Of a stretch of DNA of 64,000 bases, positions 45,255 to 53,803 are shown piece by piece. The position numbers were made by a program, and so were the translations under genes. Every line of letters starts with the position of its first letter. Within the stretch, counting starts at the first letter, position 1. The stretch comes from Edaphobacter aggregans DSM 19364 (GTDB lineage Bacteria; Acidobacteriota; Terriglobia; Terriglobales; Acidobacteriaceae). The stretch spans positions 475,960-539,959 of the forward strand of contig NZ_JQKI01000001.1 of assembly GCF_000745965.1 (NCBI RefSeq), given 5' to 3'. The notes under the pieces were generated by a model that saw only the letters and a list, made by a program, of their open reading frames with translations, searched no databases and was not told the DNA's origin.

Positions 45255-45602
45255 CTATTGCAGAATACCGGTCAGATCGAAGTCTCGCGTCTTTCCGTCC
45301 GGCAGGAGGAACGTATAACTCCGGAAGATGTCATATCCGTTTCCCTGCCTCTCGGTGAGCCTGGCCTTGTAGTCGCCGAGGGCAAGAACACCACCTCGAA
45401 CGGGAGCCTCCAGCTCAGATTTATAGCCGGCAATAACTCCTACGATTCGTTGACGCAGGTACCCTAGATCCTTCGCTCCCAGATAGAAGCGTGTCTTCGA
45501 TTCAATAACGTGGACGTTGACGTTGTAGTCCGATGGAGATGGATTCGGAGCCGCGAAGGCAAACGAGCCGCAGAACAGCACCAGGCTGAACAGGATTTTC
45601 AT
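45255..45602 (-). CDS. Small secreted hypothetical protein
   Basis: ATG 45602 gives a clean Sec signal (MKILFSLVLFCGSFAFAAPN) and a 115-residue protein; longer in-frame starts add implausible residues. The mature part is a short beta-rich domain (DYNVNVHVIESKTRFYLGAK, ALGDYKARLTERQGNGYDIF, TFLLPDGKTRDFDLTGI). It resembles small Acidobacteria proteins of unknown function. It is divergent from the DUF4440 gene, with 55 bp between starts, and convergent with the GT4 gene. Confidence 0.7.
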   Translation of the reverse strand: MKILFSLVLFCGSFAFAAPNPSPSDYNVNVHVIESKTRFYLGAKDLGYLRQRIVGVIAGYKSELEAPVRGGVLALGDYKARLTERQGNGYDIFRSYTFLLPDGKTRDFDLTGILQ

Positions 45603-45657
45603 GGAACACTGATAACACAACTGCGTGATAGGGCTCATACAACTGAGGAGGCACACT

Positions 45658-46125
45658 TTGATCTCACATCGATTTACGACGGCAGCTCTTGTGCTGGTTC
45701 TGGCTGGCTCGCCTGCCTGTGTCTTTGGCCAAACGAACTCATCCGCTGAGGCGGAGATTCGTGCATCGTTCGACAAGCAGGCCGCGGATTGGAATCGCGG
45801 CGACCTGACTCAGTTTGCGACGGCATATAAGGATTCGCCGGACATACTGTTTATCGGTTCGAAGATCAGCCGAGGCTATGCGCAGATGCTGGAGAAGTAC
45901 CGCACGGTCTTCTCCACGCGGGAGAAGATGGGCACGCTGACCTACAGCGATGTCGAGGTGCAGCCGCTGGACGACCGCTTCGCCACGGCTACGGGAAGGT
46001 TTCACCTGGCGCGCACGACCGCGGGCGGAGGCGATGCAAGCGGGTCCTACCTGGTGGTCTTCGAGAAGACACCGCAGGGCTGGAAGATTGTGCGCGACGT
46101 GACGATACCGGCGCCCAAGCCTTGA
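45658..46125 (+). CDS. Secreted DUF4440 (NTF2-fold) protein, TTG start
   Basis: The best start is TTG 45658, with GAGGAGG (45645-45651) six bases upstream and a signal peptide directly after (FTTAALVLVLAGSPACVFGQ). The 155-residue product carries a DUF4440 domain (EAEIRASFDKQAADWNRGDL, ATGRFHLARTTAGGGDASGS, YLVVFEKTPQGWKIVRDVT). The family covers binding proteins and isomerase-like folds; the function is unknown. It shares the short divergent region with the small secreted gene at 45255-45602. Confidence 0.8.
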   Translation: MISHRFTTAALVLVLAGSPACVFGQTNSSAEAEIRASFDKQAADWNRGDLTQFATAYKDSPDILFIGSKISRGYAQMLEKYRTVFSTREKMGTLTYSDVEVQPLDDRFATATGRFHLARTTAGGGDASGSYLVVFEKTPQGWKIVRDVTIPAPKP

Positions 46126-46252
46126 GGGGGACGGAGTGAACGGGGGCGAGGGACCGCATTCCTGCAAGTGCGAGATTAATTTTTCGCTGTTCGATTAGGG
46201 CTGACGGCTCAAGAGTTGAAGCGATTCCGTCTGCGGGAGCATCCTAAACCGT

Positions 46253-47287
46253 ATGGAATATAGACTGCTTGGCAGATCAGGATTGAAGGTGCCGGAGCTC
46301 TGCTTCGGTGCGGGAACGTTTGGCGCGAACAACGAGTTCTTCAAGGCGTGGTCCGAGACCTCGCAGGAGGAGGCCGATCGCATCGTCGGCATCTGCATGG
46401 ATGCGGGGCTGAACTTCTTCGATACCGCGGATGTGTACTCGAACGGATCGAGCGAAGAGGCGCTGGGCAAGGCGCTCTCGCACCACAAGCGCGAGGGCGT
46501 GCTGATCTCGACGAAGACGACGTTCCGCTTTGGCGAGGGGCCGAACAATACGGGGTCGAGCCGCTACCATATGATTCAGCAGCTGCACGGCAGCCTGAAG
46601 CGCCTGGGGACGGACTACGTCGACGTCTACCACATGCATGCGTTTGACGCGATGACCCCGGTGGACGAGACGCTGAACACGCTGGACAAGTTTGTGCGCG
46701 AGGGTAAGGTGCGCTACATTGCGTGCTCGAACTTTTCGGGCTGGCACCTGATGAAGTCGCTGAGCGTGAGCGAGCGCTACGGCTGGGCGCGCTACGTCGG
46801 GCACCAGGTGTACTACTCGCTGGTGGGGCGCGACTACGAGTGGGAGTTGATGCCCCTGGCGCTGGACCAGGGCGTGGGCGCGCTGGTGTGGTCGCCGCTG
46901 GGCTGGGGACGGCTGACGGGCAAGATTCGCCGTGGCCAGCCGCTGCCGAAGGACAGCCGACTGCAGTCGAAGGTGGCGCATGACGCCGGCCCGCTGCCGG
47001 AGATGGAGTACGTCTACAGGGTCGTCGACGCGCTCGATGAGGTTGCGAAGGATACGGGCAAGACGATTCCGCAGATCGCGCTCAACTGGCTGCTGGGCCG
47101 CCCGACTGTGTCGACGCTGGTGATCGGCGCGCGCAACGAGGAGCAGCTGAAGGCGAACCTTGCCGCAGTGGGCTGGAAGCTCGACGCCGAGCACGTCAAG
47201 AAACTGGACGCGGCGAGCGAGCTTGCGCGCGCGTATCCGTACTGGCACCAGACGCAGTTCACGGAGCGCAACCCGCTGCCTGTGTAG
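46253..47287 (+). CDS. Aldo/keto reductase
   Basis: A 344-residue TIM-barrel NADPH-dependent oxidoreductase of the YajO/Tas-like group. The catalytic tetrad is visible: Asp and Tyr in FFDTADVYSNGSSEEALG, Lys in LISTKTTFRFG, and His in DVYHMHAFD. The cofactor end is seen in VSTLVIGARNEEQLKANLAA. The length and the start MEYRLLGRSGLKVPELCFG are typical. It reduces aldehydes or ketones to alcohols; the physiological substrate is unknown. It is a single gene followed by a hairpin at 47303-47346. Confidence 0.92.
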   Translation: MEYRLLGRSGLKVPELCFGAGTFGANNEFFKAWSETSQEEADRIVGICMDAGLNFFDTADVYSNGSSEEALGKALSHHKREGVLISTKTTFRFGEGPNNTGSSRYHMIQQLHGSLKRLGTDYVDVYHMHAFDAMTPVDETLNTLDKFVREGKVRYIACSNFSGWHLMKSLSVSERYGWARYVGHQVYYSLVGRDYEWELMPLALDQGVGALVWSPLGWGRLTGKIRRGQPLPKDSRLQSKVAHDAGPLPEMEYVYRVVDALDEVAKDTGKTIPQIALNWLLGRPTVSTLVIGARNEEQLKANLAAVGWKLDAEHVKKLDAASELARAYPYWHQTQFTERNPLPV

Positions 47288-47302
47288 CATCGCATCAAGC
47301 GA

Positions 47303-47346
47303 AAGCAGAACGGCCTCGGACGAAATGTCTTGAGGCCGTTTTGCTT
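47303..47346. terminator. Hairpin between convergent aldo/keto reductase and methyltransferase genes
   Basis: 15-bp arms AAGCAGAACGGCCTC and GAGGCCGTTTTGCTT (one G-T pair), with a 14-base loop. The T-run lies within the right arm and not after it, so strength is uncertain. The position suggests a bidirectional terminator. Confidence 0.6.
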
Positions 47347-47363
47347 GTACTGAACGAAGGCCG

Positions 47364-47999
47364 TTAGACCTTGCGGAAGGCGTAGTAAACGTAGGGCGAG
47401 ACGTAGCGATTCAGCATGGGATTTGTGATTTTGCGAACGCCGATCTGTTCGAGATACCGGAAGCCGACCTTCTCGGTCTGGTCGATGACGTAGTCCGGCG
47501 CGGCGAAGTAGGTCGCGCAGGAGTCGCAGCGCACGTAGGCCTGGTCGCGAAACGCGGCGGCCGTGCCGGCGAGGTTCTCGCGCTGCAGGTAGACGGGCGA
47601 GATGTGGAACGCCTTAATGTTGTGCCAGGAGAATATGAGCGTGCCGGCGGGCTTCAGCACGCGGCACTCGCGCAGGGCGTCGACGCGCCGGTGCTCCGGC
47701 CAGGCGCAGTCCAGGCTGTTGAACGAGATGAGGACGTGGTCATAGGACTGATCCGGTTCCTCGATCTCGCAGTAGCTTCCAACCTCGAACGGGATGTAGG
47801 GGAAGCGTCTCTGCGCGACGTGGATGAGGTTTTCTGAGGTGTCGATGCCTTTGACGCGGAAGCCGATTTCGTGCAACCGCAGCGTGGTGCGGCCGGCGCC
47901 GCAGGCATGGTCGAGCACAGAGTCGCCGGGCTTGTAGTACTTGGCGAAGAAGATGCGTTCGGCCGGAAGGAGCCGGTAGAGCGAGTACTGGTCGATCAT
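47364..47999 (-). CDS. Class I SAM-dependent methyltransferase (N-terminus possibly frameshifted)
   Basis: At least 211 residues from ATG 47999. SAM motif I is SVLDHACGAGRTTLRLHEIG, with the acidic VKGIDTSENLIHVAQ and YDHVLISFNSLDCAWPEHR. Upstream, the same frame stays open and coding-like without an ATG, GTG or TTG (GRRALGYAVWQTNPEDRGLT, ETQANLQQQNIDVYRTDAMI). A better start, ATG at 48145 (TWFKDA), lies one frame off, so I suspect a single-base indel near 48120. The substrate is unknown; glycan-linked methyltransferases look similar. Confidence 0.75.
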   Translation of the reverse strand: MIDQYSLYRLLPAERIFFAKYYKPGDSVLDHACGAGRTTLRLHEIGFRVKGIDTSENLIHVAQRRFPYIPFEVGSYCEIEEPDQSYDHVLISFNSLDCAWPEHRRVDALRECRVLKPAGTLIFSWHNIKAFHISPVYLQRENLAGTAAAFRDQAYVRCDSCATYFAAPDYVIDQTEKVGFRYLEQIGVRKITNPMLNRYVSPYVYYAFRKV

Positions 48000-48379
48000 C
48001 GCGTCGGTGCGATAGACGTCGATGTTCTGCTGCTGCAGATTCGCTTGCGTCTCGGTCAGGCCGCGGTCCTCGGGGTTTGTCTGCCAGACAGCATACCCGA
48101 GTGCGCGCCGGCCGTCAGCGAAGAGGCGTCCTTGAACCAGGTCATCAAAGGGTTGGCTGAAAACTATCCGATATGTGACAGCAATCCGGCCGGAAGCGGC
48201 TCTAAGGAGTTGACGAAGGAGAATCTTCGATGACTCACCGGCTCGCCTCGCGCCCCTTTATGCCTTCTTTACGACTTCCTCACGGTTTCGTTATCGTCCG
48301 TTCCCTAGCATGGCCTCAGTACGACCGCCCCGCGGCCATGAAGACGCGTGGGCGGAATCGCCAGGAAGCGAGAAGAATA

Positions 48380-50068
48380 GTGAAAAATCATATAGTTTGT
48401 AGAATCGCGGCCTCGTTGTCGGGGGCTGCGGTATTGTTTGGTGTCTTGCTGGGAGGCGGACGCGCGTTTGCGCAAGGTGCAGAGACCGGGCCCGCTGACG
48501 CAGCAACAAAAGCAGCGGCGGCAGCAGCGACGACGGACCAGCGGATCGACGCGTTGCAGCAGACGCTTGAGGAGATTCAGAAGCAGCTGCTTGCGCTGAA
48601 GCAGGCACGTACCGGGGCGCAGACCGCAACAGCGGCTTCTCAGCCGTCTGCCACACCGGCTGCAGCGGGGCCTGCGCAGCCGCAGGTCGCGGCGCATGCA
48701 GTCGTACCATCCTCCGCGTCGAGCTCGTCAGGCGCCGGACCCGAGGTCTCGGCAGTGGCTACGGCGCCTGTTCAAACAAACAACGACCCGAACAATCCTC
48801 ACTCCGAGCCGTTTGCATTTGCCGACTTTACGTGGCTGACCGGCAACGCGCGCACCAAGGACACGCCCTACGCGACGGCGTTCTTTACGCCGGAGATCCG
48901 CGTCGACGCCAACTACACCTATGACTTCCGCCATCCGAAGGACGACACCATCAGCGGATCGAGCGAGGTCTTTCGCTCCAACGAGGTGCAGTTGACGCAG
49001 TTCGGCGTGGGCGGCGATTTTCACTACGACAACGTGCGCGCGCGCCTGATGACGCAGTTCGGCATGTACTCGCAGACCACTCCGCGCAACGACGCCAGCC
49101 CCGCGCGCGGACAGTGGAATCTCGATAACGCCTACCGCTATGTCTCGGAGGCCTATGGCGGCTACCACTTCAATGTGCAGCACGGCATCAACGTCGACGC
49201 GGGCATCTTCATGTCCTACGTCGGCCTGTTCTCCTACTATCAGTTCGACAACTGGGCCTATCAGCCGTCGTACGTCTCGTCGAATACGCCGTGGTTCTTC
49301 AACGGCGTGCGCGTGCAGTGGTTCCCCACGGCCAAGCTGAAGATCGAGCCCTGGTTCATTAACGGCTGGCAGTCGTACGGCCGCTTCAACAGCCGTCCCG
49401 GCTTTGGCGGGCAGATCCTCTGGCGCCCGAACGGCAAGTGGTCGATCGTCGGCAACCAGTACGCGTTTGGGCGTGACGCTCTCGGCGTTCCGAAACGCAC
49501 GCGGTACCACACCGACGACAGCATCCAGTTCAAGTACTACGACCGCCCGACCTCGCGCCTGAGCAAGATGGCCATGTCGCTGACCGGTGACCTTGGCTGC
49601 GAGACCGGCGGCGGCGTGAGCTGCTTCGGCACCGGAAAGGACGGCAGCCCCAAACAGAGCTTCGTCGGCTTCATGGCCTATAACCGCTTCTGGTTCGATC
49701 ATGACCGCTACGCCATGACCATCGGCGGCGGCCGCATCAACAACGCCGGCCGCTACCTCGTGCTGCTGCCGCCCATCAATGGCGCGACGGCTGCGTCGGG
49801 AACGCCCTACTTCACGGAGAACCCCGGTGATCAGTACAAGGCGTGGGACGTGTCGTGGACTGCGGACTACATGCCGAGCCAGTACTTCACCTACAGGCTC
49901 GAGTACAACCACCGCGCGGCGAACGTTCCCTACTTCAGCGGACCGGGAGGCGTGACGCCTCCGGGAGGAAATACCTTCGGCGCGCCGGGCTCGATTGTTG
50001 AAGGATGGACTCCCGACCTGCGCAAGAGCGAGAACCGCATGACGCTTGCGTTTCTCGTGAAGTTCTAA
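48380..50068 (+). CDS. Outer-membrane beta-barrel porin (BBP2/OmpL-like)
   Basis: GTG 48380 gives the best signal peptide (KNHIVCRIAASLSGAAVLFG ... AFAQ). ATG 48230, with AAGGAG upstream, and ATG 48338 are in frame but leave an overlong n-region. After the signal comes a short coiled coil (TTDQRIDALQQTLEEIQKQL) and a Pro/Ala/Ser linker, then a barrel with alternating aromatic strands (IRVDANYTYDFRHPKD, YFTYRLEYNHRAANVPYFSG) ending in phenylalanine (MTLAFLVKF). The layout matches PF07642-like putative porins that pair an N-terminal trimerising coiled coil with a C-terminal barrel. It is probably a nutrient or ion channel. No promoter was located. Confidence 0.8.
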   Translation: MKNHIVCRIAASLSGAAVLFGVLLGGGRAFAQGAETGPADAATKAAAAAATTDQRIDALQQTLEEIQKQLLALKQARTGAQTATAASQPSATPAAAGPAQPQVAAHAVVPSSASSSSGAGPEVSAVATAPVQTNNDPNNPHSEPFAFADFTWLTGNARTKDTPYATAFFTPEIRVDANYTYDFRHPKDDTISGSSEVFRSNEVQLTQFGVGGDFHYDNVRARLMTQFGMYSQTTPRNDASPARGQWNLDNAYRYVSEAYGGYHFNVQHGINVDAGIFMSYVGLFSYYQFDNWAYQPSYVSSNTPWFFNGVRVQWFPTAKLKIEPWFINGWQSYGRFNSRPGFGGQILWRPNGKWSIVGNQYAFGRDALGVPKRTRYHTDDSIQFKYYDRPTSRLSKMAMSLTGDLGCETGGGVSCFGTGKDGSPKQSFVGFMAYNRFWFDHDRYAMTIGGGRINNAGRYLVLLPPINGATAASGTPYFTENPGDQYKAWDVSWTADYMPSQYFTYRLEYNHRAANVPYFSGPGGVTPPGGNTFGAPGSIVEGWTPDLRKSENRMTLAFLVKF

Positions 50069-50327
50069 GCGACAGTAAGTTCCAAAACAACGGAGGCAAA
50101 TGTAATCCGGAACTCTTTCAACAACTGAAGGCCGCTGTTCCTTGCAGCCATCCTCTCGCCTGAGGATGGCTCTTCCTTTGGCTGCTGACGAGCCAGGATC
50201 TGTTCGTTGGCAAGCTTCGCTGCAATTCCGGATACAGTTCGCGAGGAAGAGATACAAGGCGAAGGACGATCGTTGGTCTACTCACAACAGGCACAACAAT
50301 GGGCCTAGAACTGTGAGGAGAACAACA

Positions 50328-50900
50328 ATGAAAGTTCAATCGATCATCCCGAGCAAAAGCGTCCGTAAACTCGGACCGAGAGAAGGAAAGACTGTACAGA
50401 TTGGCAATGCGCGCCTGACCTGGAAGGCGATGGGAGAGGACACCGGATACATGACCAGCATGTATGAGATGGATCTGGCTCCGGGGAACGGCATTCCGAT
50501 TCATAGCCATCCGTACGCCGAGGTGTTCTATGTCGTGCAGGGCCGCACGGACTTCGTGGCCATCGACGAAGCGGGGGAGGAGGAGTGGGTGCGATGCGGC
50601 CCCGGCGAGACGCTGATCGTTCCCATCAACCGGCTGCACGCGTTTCACAACCGGACGGATAAACCAAGCCGCTTTCTCAGCTTTTCGGTCTACTATCACC
50701 AAGTCCTCTTCGACCGGCTCGCACAGGAGGTCGACGTGGATTCACCGCAGACCGTAACCACCGACGCCGATCCGCAGGAGTACATCCAGCTGATGCAGGA
50801 GGCGCTGAAGCAGGACATGTACTTCCCGCAGGCGAGTTCAAGCGATGGCGGCGAGGTCCTGCAGGAACTCAAGGACCGCACGACGGTGGTAGGGATCTAG
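50328..50900 (+). CDS. Cupin-domain protein
   Basis: ATG 50328 follows GAGGAGAAC. The 190-residue product has a single cupin_2 barrel at about 45-125. Metal-binding residues appear in PIHSHPYAEVFYVVQGRTDF (H-x-H-x-x-x-x-E) and in the second cupin motif PGETLIVPINRLHAFHNRTD. Such proteins bind small molecules or act as isomerases or dioxygenases; the substrate is unknown. It sits between the porin and, convergently, an AraC regulator. A strong inverted repeat follows its stop. Confidence 0.87.
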   Translation: MKVQSIIPSKSVRKLGPREGKTVQIGNARLTWKAMGEDTGYMTSMYEMDLAPGNGIPIHSHPYAEVFYVVQGRTDFVAIDEAGEEEWVRCGPGETLIVPINRLHAFHNRTDKPSRFLSFSVYYHQVLFDRLAQEVDVDSPQTVTTDADPQEYIQLMQEALKQDMYFPQASSSDGGEVLQELKDRTTVVGI

Positions 50901-50901
50901 C

Positions 50902-50946
50902 CTGCGCCTCGACCTTCGAAACACATGTGGTCGAGGCGCAGATTTT
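50902..50946. terminator. Perfect 13-bp hairpin between cupin and AraC genes
   Basis: Arms CTGCGCCTCGACC and GGTCGAGGCGCAG around a 14-base loop, followed on the plus strand by ATTTTG. It probably terminates the cupin gene and may also serve the convergent AraC gene. Confidence 0.75.
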
Positions 50947-50957
50947 GCAGATCCCGC

Positions 50958-51794
50958 TTACCTCAGTGCAAGACGAAATTGACTTGGTGTGAGACCGGCA
51001 GTCTTACGAAACACACGCGACAGATGATGCTGATTGGCAAAACCGGTAGCAAGCGCTATCTCGGTTAGCCCGAGCCGGGAGTCGTGCATCATCCCCTTCG
51101 CCTGTTCCACGCGGCGTTCGAGAACGAATTGATACGGCGTCTTTCCGGTGCTAGTGCGAAAGCTGCGGATGAGGTGAGACGTACTTACGCCACTCTCGCG
51201 AGCAAGATCCTCCAACCGGAGGTCATGGTGAATGTGAGCATCGATGTAATCGATGCAGCGACGAAGAGCCGAGCGCCCAAGACCGCCTTTGTGAGATCGT
51301 GTCGAGAGCATGGTGGAGTACCTGCTCCTCAGATATTCGGCCAGGGTTTTGGTCATACTGTCGAGAAAGAGCAGACCGCTTTCAAAGTGGCTTCGCTGCT
51401 CAGTGAGAAGAACGCCGAGCAGGGCGCGAAGCGAACCGTCTTCGAGAAGATCGTGTGGCTGAATATTCCGACTAGCGCCTTCGTCTTGCGCGAACGCCTC
51501 CGGCCGAAGGAAAAAGAGTGCAAATTTCGCGTCTGACTTGATCTCAAATTTGCGAGACTCCTCCACACGGCAGATGCTGGTGTTTCCCGCTGCGACGGTG
51601 CCGTTCCGCAACGTCGCCGATTCGAACCAAGTCGCCGAGGTGTCGCTAAGCGACAAACCGAGACTGACCTCGGACGATGCGGGAATCTCCCAAACTCCTG
51701 GCGAGACCTCGATCTCCGCAATCTGCACAAAGGATCTTACGACTTTGCTCGAAGACGGGACGCGATTGTGTTCAATGGGATGGACTTCTGTCAT
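50958..51794 (-). CDS. AraC-family transcriptional regulator
   Basis: I choose ATG 51794 because AAAGGAAA is just upstream; the product has about 278 residues. The N-terminal sensing part is divergent. The C-terminal DNA-binding domain carries the two helix-turn-helix units: DIHIH-type LRLEDLARESGVSTSHLIRS, the conserved KTPYQFVLERRVEQAKGMM, and LTEIALATGFANQHHLSRVF with RKTAGLTPSQFRLALR. It is divergent from the GH35 gene, with starts about 165 bp apart. A local role in controlling the galactosidase (and possibly cupin or exporter) is plausible but not shown. Confidence 0.88.
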   Translation of the reverse strand: MTEVHPIEHNRVPSSSKVVRSFVQIAEIEVSPGVWEIPASSEVSLGLSLSDTSATWFESATLRNGTVAAGNTSICRVEESRKFEIKSDAKFALFFLRPEAFAQDEGASRNIQPHDLLEDGSLRALLGVLLTEQRSHFESGLLFLDSMTKTLAEYLRSRYSTMLSTRSHKGGLGRSALRRCIDYIDAHIHHDLRLEDLARESGVSTSHLIRSFRTSTGKTPYQFVLERRVEQAKGMMHDSRLGLTEIALATGFANQHHLSRVFRKTAGLTPSQFRLALR

Positions 51795-51959
51795 AGGTTT
51801 CCTTTGACCGTGACCGTTCACGACCCGTCATTATTGGATGAGCGCCTCCCGCCAGGGATTCTTCGCCGCCATGCCGAACGCCTGCTGCGAAGAAACGTAG
51901 AGTGTGCTGTAATTTACAGCGATCTATGCCTATGTTCATCGATCGTTTTGAGGATTGAA

Positions 51960-53795
51960 GTGCGAAGAAATTACATCGTTTTGACATCGTTACTGGGGCT
52001 TTGCCTTGCAGTGTCTCCTTCTCTGAAGGCACAGGCGAGCGCACATACCTTCGCCGCCGCCGATGGAAAATTCACACTCAATGGCAAACCCTTCCAGGTG
52101 ATCTCCGGGGAGATGCACTATCCGCGCATCCCGCGGGCCTACTGGCGCGACCGCTTTCGCATGGCGAAGGCGATGGGCCTGAACACCATCACGACGTACG
52201 TCTTCTGGAACCTGCATGAGACGCGGCCCGGCGTCTACGACTTCTCCGGCAACAACGATGTCGCGGAGTTCATCCGCGAGGCCCAGCAGGAGGGCCTCTA
52301 CGTCATCCTTCGCCCCGGCCCCTACGTCTGCGCCGAGTGGGAGTGGGGCGGCTATCCGGCGTGGTTGCTCAGGGACCACGACATCGCTGTGCGCACCACC
52401 GACGCGAAGTTCATGCAGGCCGCCGCGCTTTGGCTCGCGCGCCTCGGCCGCGAACTCGCGCCGCTCCAGATCGGCAACGGCGGGCCGATCATCCTGACGC
52501 AGGTCGAGAACGAGTACGGCTCCTTCGGCCACGATCAAGCGTATATGCGGCAGATTCATCAGATGCTCGTCGATGCCGGTTTCACCAAGTCGCAGCTCTA
52601 CACGGCCGACGGGCCCGAGCAGGTTCCCGATGGTTCGCTGCCCGATCTGCCGGTCGGCATCAACTTTGGCGGCGAGAAGAACGGAGACGCGCAGAAGGCG
52701 TTCGCGACACTGAAGAAGTATCGTCCCAACGGGCCGTTCCTCAACAGCGAGTACTGGGCGGGATGGTTCGATCACTGGGGAGGCAAGCATGCGCACACCA
52801 ACACGGAGGCGCAGCTTGCCAACTTCAAGTGGATGCTCGAGCAGGGCTACTCGGTGAGCATCTACATGTTTCACGGCGGCACCAGCTTCGGCTGGATGAA
52901 CGGTGCGAATTCGAACGGCAAGAACTACGAGCCCGACGTGACGAGCTACGACTACGACTCCGCGCTCGACGAGAGCGGCAGGCCCACGCCGAAGTACTTC
53001 GCCATGCGCGACATCATCGCGAAGGCGACAGGCAAAACGCCACCTTCGGTTCCCTCTGTGCCTGCAGCCATCACCGCGCCCGAGATCACGCTGCCCGAGG
53101 CCGCATCGCTGTGGGACAACCTGCCGCTCGCCATCAGCTCGGAAAATGTGCAGAGCATGGAAGACATCGGCCAGGCCTACGGATGGATTCTCTACCGCAC
53201 GCATCTGAAGGTCGATGCTAAGGGCGAGCTGGTGCTCGACCAGCTGCACAGTTACGCGCAGGTGTACCTGAACAAGAGGCTCGCGGGCACGATCGACCGC
53301 CGGCTCAATCAGGACCGCATCAGGCTCGATGCGAAGGCGGGGGCGCAGCTCGATATCCTGGTCGAGAACACAGGCCGCGTGAACTTCGGCAGGACGATCG
53401 GCGGCGAGCGCGCTGGCATTACGAAGCAGGTCACGCTTGCTGGCAGGCCGCTGCTCGGATGGGAGATCTATCCGCTCCCCATGACGCACGTCGACAAGCT
53501 GACGTTTGCGAAGAAGACTTGCGAGGGTCCGTGCTTCTATCGCGGCGGATTCGACATCTCCTCGCAAGGAGACACCTTCCTCGACACCGGAGCTTTCACC
53601 AAGGGTCAACTGTGGCTCAACGGCCTTGCGCTCGGCCGCATATGGAACATCGGACCGCAGCGCACGCTCTACACCCCCGCACTGTTCCTCAAGCAGGGCA
53701 GCAACGAAGTGATCGTCTTCGACGCGCAGGGAAAGATGGGCGGCACGCTGCGCGGACTGGACAAGCCGAACCTCGACGCAGCAACCGGGCAGTAG
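51960..53795 (+). CDS. Glycoside hydrolase family 35 beta-galactosidase, secreted
   Basis: GTG 51960 (GAGG upstream) begins a signal peptide (RRNYIVLTSLLGLCLAVSPS). The product is about 611 residues. The GH35 barrel shows GEMHYPRIPRAYWRDRF, YVFWNLHETRPGVYDFSG, the acid/base Glu185 in QVENEYGSFG, and the nucleophile Glu264 in FLNSEYWAGWFDHWG, with SIYMFHGGTSFGWMNGAN. Two beta-sandwich domains follow (about 430-611), including RTHLKVDAKGEL and the GQLWLNGLALGRIWNIGPQ galactose-binding fold. It hydrolyses terminal beta-galactosides outside the cytoplasm, probably from plant or microbial polysaccharide. It is divergent from an AraC regulator and converges, with an 8-bp gap, on the exporter gene. 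Confidence 0.93.
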   Translation: MRRNYIVLTSLLGLCLAVSPSLKAQASAHTFAAADGKFTLNGKPFQVISGEMHYPRIPRAYWRDRFRMAKAMGLNTITTYVFWNLHETRPGVYDFSGNNDVAEFIREAQQEGLYVILRPGPYVCAEWEWGGYPAWLLRDHDIAVRTTDAKFMQAAALWLARLGRELAPLQIGNGGPIILTQVENEYGSFGHDQAYMRQIHQMLVDAGFTKSQLYTADGPEQVPDGSLPDLPVGINFGGEKNGDAQKAFATLKKYRPNGPFLNSEYWAGWFDHWGGKHAHTNTEAQLANFKWMLEQGYSVSIYMFHGGTSFGWMNGANSNGKNYEPDVTSYDYDSALDESGRPTPKYFAMRDIIAKATGKTPPSVPSVPAAITAPEITLPEAASLWDNLPLAISSENVQSMEDIGQAYGWILYRTHLKVDAKGELVLDQLHSYAQVYLNKRLAGTIDRRLNQDRIRLDAKAGAQLDILVENTGRVNFGRTIGGERAGITKQVTLAGRPLLGWEIYPLPMTHVDKLTFAKKTCEGPCFYRGGFDISSQGDTFLDTGAFTKGQLWLNGLALGRIWNIGPQRTLYTPALFLKQGSNEVIVFDAQGKMGGTLRGLDKPNLDAATGQ

Positions 53796-53803
53796 CGACT
53801 GTG

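Noticed and set aside
47364..47999. Restriction-modification methyltransferase
   Set aside because: The SAM domain is of the small-molecule type without NPPY or target-recognition regions, and there is no nuclease partner.
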